Source of the DNA: Burkholderia sp. FERM BP-3421
Lineage (GTDB): Bacteria; Pseudomonadota; Gammaproteobacteria; Burkholderiales; Burkholderiaceae
NCBI RefSeq assembly: GCF_028657905.1
Contig: NZ_CP117782.1
Coordinates: 3,782,001 to 3,846,000 of the forward strand
Length of the DNA stretch: 64,000 nt
Reading direction: 5' to 3'
Both the position numbers and the translations under genes were made by a program. The notes beneath the pieces are model-generated. The model was given only the letters and a program-made list of their open reading frames with translations, was not told where the DNA came from and did no database searches. Shown in pieces: positions 56,767 through 64,000 of the stretch (positions are counted from its first letter, which is position 1; each line of letters starts with the position of its first letter).

Positions 56767-58272
56767 ATGAGCCAGCCGATCCGTTTCTACCATCGCCACG
56801 CGGTCCGCGAAGTCAGCGACGCCGACGTCACCCGCACGGTGCTTCAGTATCTGCGCGAGGACGCGCTGTGCACCGGCACCAAGGAAGGCTGCGCGGAGGG
56901 CGATTGCGGCGCGTGCACGGTGGTGGTGGGCGAGCTGACCGATGCGGGCGAGGTGGCGTTCAAGGCGGTCAACGCGTGCATCCAGTTCCTGCCGACGCTC
57001 GACGGCCGCGCGCTGTTCACGGTCGAGGATCTGCGCGAACCCGACGGCGCGCTGCATCCGGCGCAGGCCGCGATGGTCGAGTGCCACGGCTCGCAATGCG
57101 GCTTCTGCACGCCGGGCTTCGTGATGTCGATGTGGGCGCTGTACGACCGGCAGGGCGGCGCGCCGTGCGCGGCGCCGCCGCGCGACGAGATCGCCGATGC
57201 GCTGACCGGCAATCTGTGCCGCTGCACCGGCTACCGGCCGATCGTCGACGCGGCCGAGCGGATGTTCGCGCTGCCCGCGCCGCGCGTCGGCATCGACCGC
57301 GCCGCGCTGGCGCGCGCGCTCGCGTCGCTGCGGCGTGACGACACCTTCCACTACGAACACGCGGGCCAGTCGTTCGACGCGCCGCGCACGCTCGATGCGC
57401 TCGCGCAGCTGAAGGCGGCGAAGCCGGATGCGCGGCTGCTCGCGGGCAGCACCGACATCGGCCTGTGGGTGACCAAGCAGATGCGCGCGCTGGGCGACCT
57501 CGTCTACCTGGGGCAGGTCGGCGCGCTGCGCCGGATCGCGGTCGACGCGGACTGGATCGAGATCGGCGCGGGCGTGACGGTCGAGGCGGCCTATGCGGAG
57601 CTGGCCCGGCATTATCCGGAACTGACCGAGATGTGGAAGCGCTTCGCGTCGCTGCCGATCCGCAACGCGGGCACGCTCGGCGGCAACGTCGCGAACGGCT
57701 CGCCGATCGGCGACTCGATGCCGGGGCTGATCGCGCTCGGCGCGCGCGTGGTGCTGCGCGCCGGCGCGACGACGCGCGAGCTGGCGCTCGAGGACCTGTA
57801 TCTCGGCTACCAGAAGAAGGACATGGCGCCGCACGAATTCGTGGCCGCGCTCAAGGTGCCGACGCGGACCGGCGCGCGCGCGAACCTGCGGTTCCGCACC
57901 TACAAGCTGTCGAAGCGCTTCGATTCCGACATTTCCGCGGTGTGCGCGGCGTTCGCGTTCATCGCGGACGGCGAGACGGTGCGCGCACCGCGCATCGCGT
58001 TCGGCGGGATGGCGGCGACGCCGCAGCGCGCGTCGCGCGCGGAGGCCGCGCTGACCGACGCGAACTGGCACGAGGCGACCGCGCGCGCGGCGATGCAGGC
58101 GCTCGGCGACGACTACGCGCCGCTCACCGACATGCGCGCGAGCGACGCGTACCGACTCGAAGCCGCGCGCAACCTGATGTACCGCTTCTGGCTCGAAACG
58201 CGCCCGCGCGATCCGCTGCCACCCGCGGCGCTCAACGTGCGTTGCGTGGCCGCCGAAGCGGCCGGACGCTGA
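56767..58272 (+). CDS. xdhA: Xanthine dehydrogenase small subunit (2Fe-2S/FAD)
   Basis: Cytoplasmic; transfers electrons from the molybdenum subunit to NAD. Residues 1-95 hold the plant-type 2Fe-2S site (CTGTKEGCAEGDCGACTVVV) and residues 96-180 the second cluster (CHGSQCGFCTPGFVMS, NLCRCTGYRP). From about residue 195 the FAD domain shows LLAGSTDIGLWVTKQ and NAGTLGGNVANGSPIGD. 501 residues. First gene of xdhABC; 30 bp before xdhB. Confidence 0.97.
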   Translation: MSQPIRFYHRHAVREVSDADVTRTVLQYLREDALCTGTKEGCAEGDCGACTVVVGELTDAGEVAFKAVNACIQFLPTLDGRALFTVEDLREPDGALHPAQAAMVECHGSQCGFCTPGFVMSMWALYDRQGGAPCAAPPRDEIADALTGNLCRCTGYRPIVDAAERMFALPAPRVGIDRAALARALASLRRDDTFHYEHAGQSFDAPRTLDALAQLKAAKPDARLLAGSTDIGLWVTKQMRALGDLVYLGQVGALRRIAVDADWIEIGAGVTVEAAYAELARHYPELTEMWKRFASLPIRNAGTLGGNVANGSPIGDSMPGLIALGARVVLRAGATTRELALEDLYLGYQKKDMAPHEFVAALKVPTRTGARANLRFRTYKLSKRFDSDISAVCAAFAFIADGETVRAPRIAFGGMAATPQRASRAEAALTDANWHEATARAAMQALGDDYAPLTDMRASDAYRLEAARNLMYRFWLETRPRDPLPPAALNVRCVAAEAAGR

Positions 58273-58302
58273 CCGGCCCGCCGCCAAGGAGACCCTTCGA
58301 TC

Positions 58303-60657
58303 ATGAATCAGCAAGCCGAGCCGTTCCTGCAGACGGGCCGCGATGCCGACACCTTCACCCAGGTCCACGTATCGCGTCCGCACGAATCCGCGCATCTGCA
58401 CGTGAGCGGGCGCGCCACCTACACCGACGACATCCCGCTGCTCGCCGGCACGCTGCACGCGGCGCTCGGCCTGAGCACGCAGGCGCATGCGCGGATCGTC
58501 TCGATGCGTTTCGACGCGGTGCGCGCGACGCCGGGCGTGGTCGCGGTGTTCACGGCCGAGGACATCCCGGGCGTCAACGATTGCGGCCCGATCGTCCATG
58601 ACGATCCGGTGCTGGCGAACGGCGTCGTGCAGTTCGTCGGCCAGCCGGTGTTCATGGTGGTCGCGACTTCGCACGAGGCCGCGCGCCTCGCCGCGCGGCG
58701 CGCGAAGATCGACTACGCGGCGCTGCCGGCGATCCTGACGCCGCAGGCCGCGCGCGCGGCGCAGTCGTACGTGATCCCGCCGCTGCGGCTCGCGCGCGGC
58801 GACGCGCCGGCGCGGCTCGCGCAGGCCGCGCATCGCGACGCGGGCGAGATGACGCTCGGCGGCCAGGAGCAGTTCTATCTCGAAGGACAGATCGCCTACG
58901 CGGTGCCGAAGGACGACGACGGCATGCACGTCTATTGCTCGACCCAGCACCCGAGCGAGATGCAGCATCTGGTCGCGCACGTGCTCGGCGTCGCGTCGCA
59001 CAACGTGCAGGTCGAATGCCGGCGCATGGGCGGCGGCTTCGGCGGCAAGGAATCGCAGTCCGGCCTGTTCGCGTGCTGCGCGGCGCTCGCCGCCTGGAAG
59101 CTGCTGTGTCCCGTCAAGCTGCGGCCCGATCGCGACGACGACATGATGATCACCGGCAAGCGCCACGACTTCCACTATCGCTACGACGTGGGCTACGACG
59201 CGAACGGACGGATCGACGGCGTGGCGATCGACATGACCTCGCGCTGCGGCTTTTCCGCGGACCTGTCGGGGCCGGTGATGACGCGCGCGGTCTGCCATTT
59301 CGACAACGCGTACTGGCTGCCCGACGTCGCGATCGAGGGCTACTGCGGCAAGACCAACACGCAGTCGAACACCGCGTTCCGCGGCTTCGGCGGCCCGCAG
59401 GGCGCGTTCGCGATCGAGTACATCCTCGACAACGTCGCGCGCACGCTCGATCTCGATCCGCTCGACGTGCGCCGCGCGAATCTCTACGGCAAAACCGAGC
59501 GCAACGTCACGCCGTACGGCCAGACCGTCGAGGACAACATCCTGCCCGAACTGCTCGCGGAGCTGGAGGCGTCGAGCGGCTATCGCGCGCGGCGCGAGAA
59601 GGTGCGCGCGTTCAACGCGGGCAGCCCGGTGCTGAAGAAGGGCCTCGCGCTCACGCCGGTCAAGTTCGGCATCGCGTTCAACGTCACGCATTTCAACCAG
59701 GCGGGCGCGCTCGTCCACATCTACACCGACGGCTCGATCCTCGTGAATCACGGCGGCACGGAGATGGGGCAGGGGCTCAACACCAAGGTCGCGCAGGTGG
59801 TCGCGCACGAGCTGGGCGTGAATTTCGAGCGGATCCGCGCGACCGCGACCGACACCAGCAAGGTCGCGAACACCTCGGCGACCGCCGCCTCCACGGGCTC
59901 GGACCTGAACGGCAAGGCCGCGCAGGACGCCGCGCGCCAGCTGCGCGAACGGCTCGCGGCGTTCGCGGCCGAGCGTTTCGGCGGCGGCGCGGCGGAGGCG
60001 GCGCAGGTGCGGTTCGCGAACGAGCGCGTGCGGATCGGCGAGATCGACGTGCCGTTCGACGAGGTGGTCGCGAAGGCCTACCTCGCGCGCGTGCAGCTGT
60101 GGTCCGACGGCTTCTACGCGACCCCCAGGCTGCACTGGGACCAGGCGCGCCTGCAAGGGCGGCCGTTCTACTACTACGCCTACGGCGCGGCGGTCGCCGA
60201 GGTCGTGGTCGACACGCTGACGGGCGAGATGCGCGTGCTGCGCGCGGACGTGCTGCACGACGTCGGCGCGTCGCTGAATCCGGCGCTCGACATCGGGCAG
60301 GTGGAGGGCGCGTTCGTGCAGGGCATGGGCTGGCTGACCACCGAGGAGCTGTGGTGGAACAAGGACGGCAAGCTGATGACGCATGCGCCGTCGACCTACA
60401 AGATCCCGACCGTCAACGACTGTCCGCCCGAATTCCATGTCCGGCTGTTCGACAACCGCAACGCGGAGGACAGCATTCACCGCTCGAAGGCGGTCGGCGA
60501 GCCGCCGCTGCTGCTGCCGTTCTCGGTGTTTTTCGCGGTGCGCGACGCGGTCGCGGCGGTGGGCGACCACCAGGTCAATCCGCCGCTCGACGCCCCCGCG
60601 ACGGGCGAGGCGATCCTGCGCGCGGTGCAGGCGGTGCGCGCCGCGCGCGGAGCATGA
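58303..60657 (+). CDS. xdhB: Xanthine dehydrogenase large subunit (molybdopterin)
   Basis: Hydroxylates hypoxanthine and xanthine to urate. Molybdopterin-binding features are GGGFGGKESQSGLFACCAAL, NTAFRGFGGPQGAFAIEYI and GTEMGQGLNTKVAQVVAHEL. The catalytic Glu is residue 733 in KAVGEPPLLLPF. 784 residues. The ATG at 58303 is preceded by AAGGAGACC. xdhC starts five bases after its stop. Confidence 0.97.
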   Translation: MNQQAEPFLQTGRDADTFTQVHVSRPHESAHLHVSGRATYTDDIPLLAGTLHAALGLSTQAHARIVSMRFDAVRATPGVVAVFTAEDIPGVNDCGPIVHDDPVLANGVVQFVGQPVFMVVATSHEAARLAARRAKIDYAALPAILTPQAARAAQSYVIPPLRLARGDAPARLAQAAHRDAGEMTLGGQEQFYLEGQIAYAVPKDDDGMHVYCSTQHPSEMQHLVAHVLGVASHNVQVECRRMGGGFGGKESQSGLFACCAALAAWKLLCPVKLRPDRDDDMMITGKRHDFHYRYDVGYDANGRIDGVAIDMTSRCGFSADLSGPVMTRAVCHFDNAYWLPDVAIEGYCGKTNTQSNTAFRGFGGPQGAFAIEYILDNVARTLDLDPLDVRRANLYGKTERNVTPYGQTVEDNILPELLAELEASSGYRARREKVRAFNAGSPVLKKGLALTPVKFGIAFNVTHFNQAGALVHIYTDGSILVNHGGTEMGQGLNTKVAQVVAHELGVNFERIRATATDTSKVANTSATAASTGSDLNGKAAQDAARQLRERLAAFAAERFGGGAAEAAQVRFANERVRIGEIDVPFDEVVAKAYLARVQLWSDGFYATPRLHWDQARLQGRPFYYYAYGAAVAEVVVDTLTGEMRVLRADVLHDVGASLNPALDIGQVEGAFVQGMGWLTTEELWWNKDGKLMTHAPSTYKIPTVNDCPPEFHVRLFDNRNAEDSIHRSKAVGEPPLLLPFSVFFAVRDAVAAVGDHQVNPPLDAPATGEAILRAVQAVRAARGA

Positions 60658-60661
60658 CGCG

Positions 60662-61219
60662 ATGACGGTGCAGATCGGTCGCCGCCGGGGTCCGCCGCGC
60701 GCGCCGTCGCCGCCGATGCACGTCGTGCTGTTCGGCGCGGGCCACGTCGGCCACGCGCTCGTGACGCTGCTCGGCCGGCTGCCGTGCGTGGTGCAGTGGG
60801 TCGACGAGCGCGACGCGCAGTTTCCCGACGAAGTGCCGCCCAACGTGCAGCCGGAGCCGACCGACGCGCCCGCCGCGCTGGTCGACGCCGCGCCGCCGGG
60901 CGCGTACTTCCTCGTGATGACGCACAACCACGCGCTCGATTTCGCGCTCGCGGAGCGGATCCTGCGGCGGCGCGACTTCCGCTATTTCGGCATGATCGGC
61001 TCGCGCACCAAGCGCGTGAAGTTCGAGCGACGGCTGCTCGGACGCGGCGTCGAACCGGCGCGGCTCGCCGACATGACCTGTCCGATCGGCGTGACGGGGA
61101 TCGTCGACAAGGCGCCCGCCGCGATCGCGATCGCGGTGTGCGCGGAACTGCTGCGCGTGCGCAGCGACGCGCCCGCGCACTGCCCGGCTCCCGCGGTCGC
61201 GCTGGCCGGCGGGCGCTGA
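60662..61219 (+). CDS. xdhC: XdhC accessory protein lacking the N-terminal domain
   Basis: XdhC binds molybdenum cofactor and hands it, after sulfuration, to XdhB. Only the C-terminal Rossmann-type XdhC_C domain is present: PPMHVVLFGAGHVGHALVTL, VQWVDERDAQFPDEVPPNVQ, YFLVMTHNHALDFALAERIL, and YFGMIGSRTKRVKFERRLLG. Known XdhC proteins of this group are about 300-340 residues with a CoxI-like domain first; this one has 185, opening with an unmatched MTVQIGRRRGPPRAPSP stretch. There is no room for the missing part, since xdhB ends at 60657. Either it is a shortened functional form or a deletion derivative. Confidence 0.85.
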   Translation: MTVQIGRRRGPPRAPSPPMHVVLFGAGHVGHALVTLLGRLPCVVQWVDERDAQFPDEVPPNVQPEPTDAPAALVDAAPPGAYFLVMTHNHALDFALAERILRRRDFRYFGMIGSRTKRVKFERRLLGRGVEPARLADMTCPIGVTGIVDKAPAAIAIAVCAELLRVRSDAPAHCPAPAVALAGGR

Positions 61220-61327
61220 GCACGAAGCGCCGCGTCGCGCATCGGGCATTGCCCGGCTTTTCAGGCGGGCGCCGCGTGCCGATGATGGAGGCCCCTGGTT
61301 CTCCGCCGCGCACCGCGCCGCTCCCTC

Positions 61328-62137
61328 ATGATCGCCATCCTGAAGCAATCCCTGGCCTGCGCGCTGCTGCTCGGCGCGAGCGCGGGCGGGTTCGCGCAAA
61401 CGCCGGCCGGGCCGGCCGCCGCACCGCCGCTCGAACTCCACGTGATGAACTCGGGCGGCTTCACCGCCGCGTACAAGCTGCTCGCGCCGCGCTACGAGGC
61501 GGTAAGCGGCCAGCGCCTCACGATCGCATACGGCCCGTCGATGGGCGCCACGCCCGAGGCGATCCCGAACCGGCTCGCGCGCGGCGAGCCGGCCGACGTC
61601 GTGATCATGGTCGGCTACGCGCTCGATGCGCTGATCGCGCAAGGGCGCGTCGATCCGGCCTCGCGCGTCGAGCTGGCCGATTCGCGGATCGGCATGGTGG
61701 TGCGCGCCGGCGCGCCGACGCCCGACATCGCCACGCCCGACGCGCTGAAGGCGACGCTGCTGCGCGCGCCGTCGATCGCGTACTCGGACAGCGCGAGCGG
61801 GGTTTACGTGCGCGACGTGCTGTTCGCGCGGCTCGGCATCGACGCGCAGGTGCGCGGGAAGGCAATCATGATTCCGCGCATCCCGGTCGCGTCGAAGGTC
61901 GCGGACGGCACCTATGCGCTGGGCTTGCAGCAGGTCAGCGAACTGCTGCCGGTGCCGGGCGCGCACTTCGTCGGCAAGCTGCCGGAATCGCTGCAATCGG
62001 TGACGCGTTTCGCGGGCGGGGTGCCGGTCAGCGCGCGGCATCCGCGCGAGGCCCGCGCGCTGCTCGACTATCTCGCCTCGCCGGAGGCGGCGGCCGACGT
62101 CGCGCGCACCGGGCTCGATCCCGTGCCGCCGCGCTGA
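61328..62137 (+). CDS. Molybdate-type ABC transporter substrate-binding protein
   Basis: Periplasmic binding protein: signal peptide with ALLLGASAGGFAQ (residues 10-24), then LELHVMNSGGFTAAYKLLAP, RLARGEPADVVIMVGYALDA, and ASGVYVRDVLFARLG, as in the ModA/SBP_bac_11 family. 269 residues. No permease or ATPase genes (modB, modC) follow. Placement after the molybdoenzyme xdhABC suggests molybdate binding, but the ligand-site residues were not checked. ModA proteins of this branch are sometimes orphan. Confidence 0.82.
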   Translation: MIAILKQSLACALLLGASAGGFAQTPAGPAAAPPLELHVMNSGGFTAAYKLLAPRYEAVSGQRLTIAYGPSMGATPEAIPNRLARGEPADVVIMVGYALDALIAQGRVDPASRVELADSRIGMVVRAGAPTPDIATPDALKATLLRAPSIAYSDSASGVYVRDVLFARLGIDAQVRGKAIMIPRIPVASKVADGTYALGLQQVSELLPVPGAHFVGKLPESLQSVTRFAGGVPVSARHPREARALLDYLASPEAAADVARTGLDPVPPR

Positions 62138-62218
62138 TGCGCGCGCGGCCTGCTTCGCCTACACTCGCCGTTTGCCGCGCGGCATGGGGCCGCGCGCGGA
62201 TCGGACAGGAGCGGCGGG

Positions 62219-62623
62219 ATGAGCGGGCAACAGGCATATCTGGATGAAATCGTCGCGGGCTGCGCCGCGATTCAGGACTGGCTCGCGGGCGTCGCGACGT
62301 CGGATGCGGCGCTCGACGCGATGATGGCGCACTTCGCGCCGCAGTTCACGATGATCGGCACCGACGGCGCGCTGTACGACCACGCGGCGACCCGTGCACT
62401 GTTCGCGCGTCTCGCGGGCCGCAAGCCCGGCCTCGTGATCACCTTCTCGGAGCTGCACGTGCTGAGCGCCTATCCGGGCGGCGCGGTGGCCAGCTATTGC
62501 GAGCACCAGACCGATGCGACGGGGGAACTGCCCGCGCGGCGCGCGACCGTCGTGCTCGTGCGGGACGCGGCGGGCGGCGCGGTGCGTTGGGCGCATCTGC
62601 AAGAGACCTTCTGCAAGGACTGA
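62219..62623 (+). CDS. NTF2-like (DUF4440/SnoaL-type) protein
   Basis: Small cone-shaped alpha/beta protein of 134 residues: AYLDEIVAGCAAIQDWLAGV, MMAHFAPQFTMIGTDGALYD, FARLAGRKPGLVITFSELHV, and RATVVLVRDAAGGAVRWAHL. No catalytic residues are assigned; family members act as enzymes or ligand binders. AGGAGCGGG precedes the ATG. Its 3' end (from RKPGLV, minus the middle, to ETFCKD) is copied three times downstream in tandem. Confidence 0.8.
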   Translation: MSGQQAYLDEIVAGCAAIQDWLAGVATSDAALDAMMAHFAPQFTMIGTDGALYDHAATRALFARLAGRKPGLVITFSELHVLSAYPGGAVASYCEHQTDATGELPARRATVVLVRDAAGGAVRWAHLQETFCKD

Positions 62624-62943
62624 GGATGCGCGCGGGCGGCAAGCCCGGCCTCGTTCCGGCGCGGTGCGTGGCGGTCGTGCTGGTGCATGACGCGGCGGAC
62701 GGCGCGGTGCGCCGGGCGTATCGGCAAGGGGCCTTTTGCAAGGACTGACGCAGCGCATCGGCCGCAAGCCCGGCCTCGTTCCGGCGCGGCGCGTGGCGGT
62801 CGTGCTGGTGCATGACGCTGCGGACGGCGCGGTGCGCCGGGCGTATCGGCAAGAAACCTTCTGCAAGGACTGACGATATGCGCGAGCCGCAATCCCGGCG
62901 CCGCGCCGCGCCGGGGTATCCGCAGGAAACCTCCCGCAATGAT
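62624..62943 (+). repeat. 125-bp tandem repeat copies of the preceding gene's 3' end
   Basis: AAGCCCGGCC recurs at 62641 and 62766, and the stop codons end at 62623, 62748 and 62873, all exactly 125 bp apart. Each unit is the gene segment coding GRKPGLV joined directly to PARR-AVVLVHDAADGAVRR and ending FCKD-stop, i.e. an internally deleted copy. Unit one (62624-62748) has its own ATG at 62626 and could give a 40-residue peptide; unit two (62749-62873) lacks a clear start. A shorter, degraded unit (62874-62943) still shows CCGCAATCCCGG and CGCAGGAAACCT. Confidence 0.9.
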
Positions 62944-63196
62944 GGACAAAGCGACGCCACAGCGCGCCGGCATTTCGTCCGGCGCGCGATCTGTCATATC
63001 ATCGCGCGGCATGTAGGCGAACCGTAAAGTTCGCGCAGGGCGCGGCGTTCGGCTGGAACGCCGTCGAGCAACAGCGTGGGAGCGGAGAAGACGTGGATCG
63101 GCATGGCATGGCGCGCGCGGGGGCGCGGCGGGAGAGCGGGGGGGCGGCGTGGCCGTGCAATATGAACGATATGAACGGGATGGACGGGAGGCGCGC
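62944..63196. other. Spacer before TonB-dependent receptor
   Basis: No gene or clear regulatory signal. There are short ATGAACG repeats near 63165-63176 and GC-rich inverted stretches, but no recognisable Fur box or cobalamin riboswitch. Confidence 0.4.
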
Positions 63197-64000
63197 ATGA
63201 GCGGCGCGCGCCATCCGGCGCGCCGCCGCCGGCTCGCGGCAGCGGGTCGGCGGGCCGGATTGACACGCGCGCCGATGCTGGCGCTCGGTTGCGCGCTCGC
63301 GGCGTCCGGCGCGTTCGCGGCCGATGCGGAGCCGCCCGCCGCGCGCGACGACGCGCAGCATCATGCGTTGCCGGCGGTGCGCGTGTCGGCGGCGGCGGAG
63401 CTGGCGGCCGCCCCGTTGTCGACGCCGCTGCAAACCGGCTCGCGGCTCGGGCTCGCGAGCCTCGATACGCCCGCGAGCGTCGAGACGATCCGCGCCGACC
63501 AGATCGTCGCGCGCGGCGACCGCACGGTGCTCGAGGCGGTCACGCGCGCGGCCGGCTTCGCGAACGACGCGGCGCCGGGCAACGGCGGCACCTCGCTGTC
63601 GGTGCGCGGCTTCTCGGGATCGGAATCGGTGATGACGCTGTACGACGGCGTGCGCCTCTATCCGGGCGCGGGCAGCGTCACGTTCCCGTTCGACGCGTGG
63701 TCGGCCGAGCGCATCGAAGTACTGCGCGGCCCGGCCTCGGTGCTGTACGGCGAGGGGGCGATCGGCGGGGTCGTCAACGTGGTGCCGAAGGCGCCGCGCC
63801 GCACGCGCGAAACCACCGTCGCGGCGGGCGTCGGCACCCACGGCGGCAAGCGCGTCGCGTTCGACACGACGGGCGCGCTCGGGCCGATGCTGTCCTATCG
63901 CTTCTACCTGAACGACACGCGTTCGAACGGCACGGTCGAGCGCGGCGATGCGCATTCGACCGCGGTCGGCGGCGCGCTGCGGCTCGACGTGAGCCCGCAG
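63197..64000 (+). CDS. TonB-dependent outer-membrane receptor, N-terminal part (3' end outside window)
   Basis: The frame from ATG 63197 stays open to the window end (268 codons). A long basic start leads to a signal peptide ending ALAASGAFA at about residue 41. The plug domain follows with SLDTPASVETIRADQIVARG, GNGGTSLSVRGFSGSESVM, and RIEVLRGPASVLYGEGAIGG, the classic TonB-receptor plug signature, then the first beta-barrel strands (SYRFYLNDTRSNGTVERG). Siderophore, haem or other substrate cannot be told from the plug alone. Confidence 0.93.
   Translation, partial: MSGARHPARRRRLAAAGRRAGLTRAPMLALGCALAASGAFAADAEPPAARDDAQHHALPAVRVSAAAELAAAPLSTPLQTGSRLGLASLDTPASVETIRADQIVARGDRTVLEAVTRAAGFANDAAPGNGGTSLSVRGFSGSESVMTLYDGVRLYPGAGSVTFPFDAWSAERIEVLRGPASVLYGEGAIGGVVNVVPKAPRRTRETTVAAGVGTHGGKRVAFDTTGALGPMLSYRFYLNDTRSNGTVERGDAHSTAVGGALRLDVSPQ

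Noticed and set aside
56668..60927. A 1,419-codon open frame on the minus strand
   Set aside because: It is antisense to xdhA and xdhB, consists mostly of Arg, Ala, Glu and His in no recognisable fold, and is explained by GC-rich codon bias in the real genes.
62749..62873. Second repeat unit after the NTF2-like gene as a real small gene
   Set aside because: The frame matching FCKD-stop has no ATG, GTG or TTG at its beginning and no ribosome-binding site; treated as repeat only.
62944..63196. Cobalamin riboswitch or Fur box before the TonB-dependent receptor
   Set aside because: No B12-box-like element and no 19-bp A/T-rich Fur palindrome could be found by eye.

Overview
The window is high-GC chromosomal DNA of a betaproteobacterium. 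Gene content and order point to Burkholderia sensu lato. Supporting signs are the hda-HAD-pcnB-folK-dgk-panB block, the ybgC-tolQRAB-pal-cpoB-tRNA-Lys block, glyA followed by nrdR, a pabB-pabC fusion, the DUF883/holin-like/DUF3318 envelope trio and a homogentisate operon with a DUF2783 gene. Species cannot be fixed from sequence reading alone. No prophage, CRISPR array, rRNA operon or secretion system is present.

Layout. 1-12.1 kb is housekeeping: the 3' end of dnaJ, fused pabBC, a leftward folate/pantothenate/RNA-processing operon (hda to panB), purM, and miaA-mutL. 12.3-20 kb holds a DedA protein, an MscS-type channel, a class II glutamine amidotransferase, an H-NS-like protein, two small unknown proteins, an MHS-family transporter with a LysR regulator, and an AT-richer stretch beside tRNA-Lys. 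20-25.7 kb is the complete Tol-Pal system. 25.8-28.8 kb carries a YdfG-like reductase and glyA-nrdR; glyA is preceded by a leader matching the ZTP (pfl) riboswitch. 28.9-32 kb is a minor-pilin operon with a 158-bp tandem repeat at the pilW/pilX junction. 32-36 kb has the envelope trio, a 1-Cys peroxiredoxin, a decayed IS4-type element with intact 18-bp ends, and glutaryl-CoA dehydrogenase facing an IclR regulator. 36.9-45.4 kb holds a GFA protein, a degenerate EAL protein and the homogentisate operon (MBL protein, FAD hydroxylase, DUF2783, MFS, hmgA, fahA). 45.4-56.5 kb is accessory metabolism: four MFS exporters, BluB, LdhA with a LysR neighbour, a class V aminotransferase and another LysR gene. 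56.8-61.2 kb encodes xanthine dehydrogenase xdhAB and an XdhC that lacks its N-terminal domain. 61.3-64 kb has an orphan molybdate-type binding protein, an NTF2-like protein trailed by 125-bp tandem copies of its own 3' end, and the start of a TonB-dependent receptor.

The most unusual signals are the two tandem amplifications of gene 3' ends (158-bp period at 30.5-31.0 kb, 125-bp period at 62.6-62.9 kb). In the first, each unit is a start-to-stop reading frame joined to the next by an ATGA overlap. A 2-nt loss in the last unit fuses it to pilX, giving that prepilin an 80-residue leader. Other points of interest are the riboswitch, the truncated XdhC and an H-NS homologue with an altered DNA-binding motif. 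I did not find a clearly new multi-gene system.
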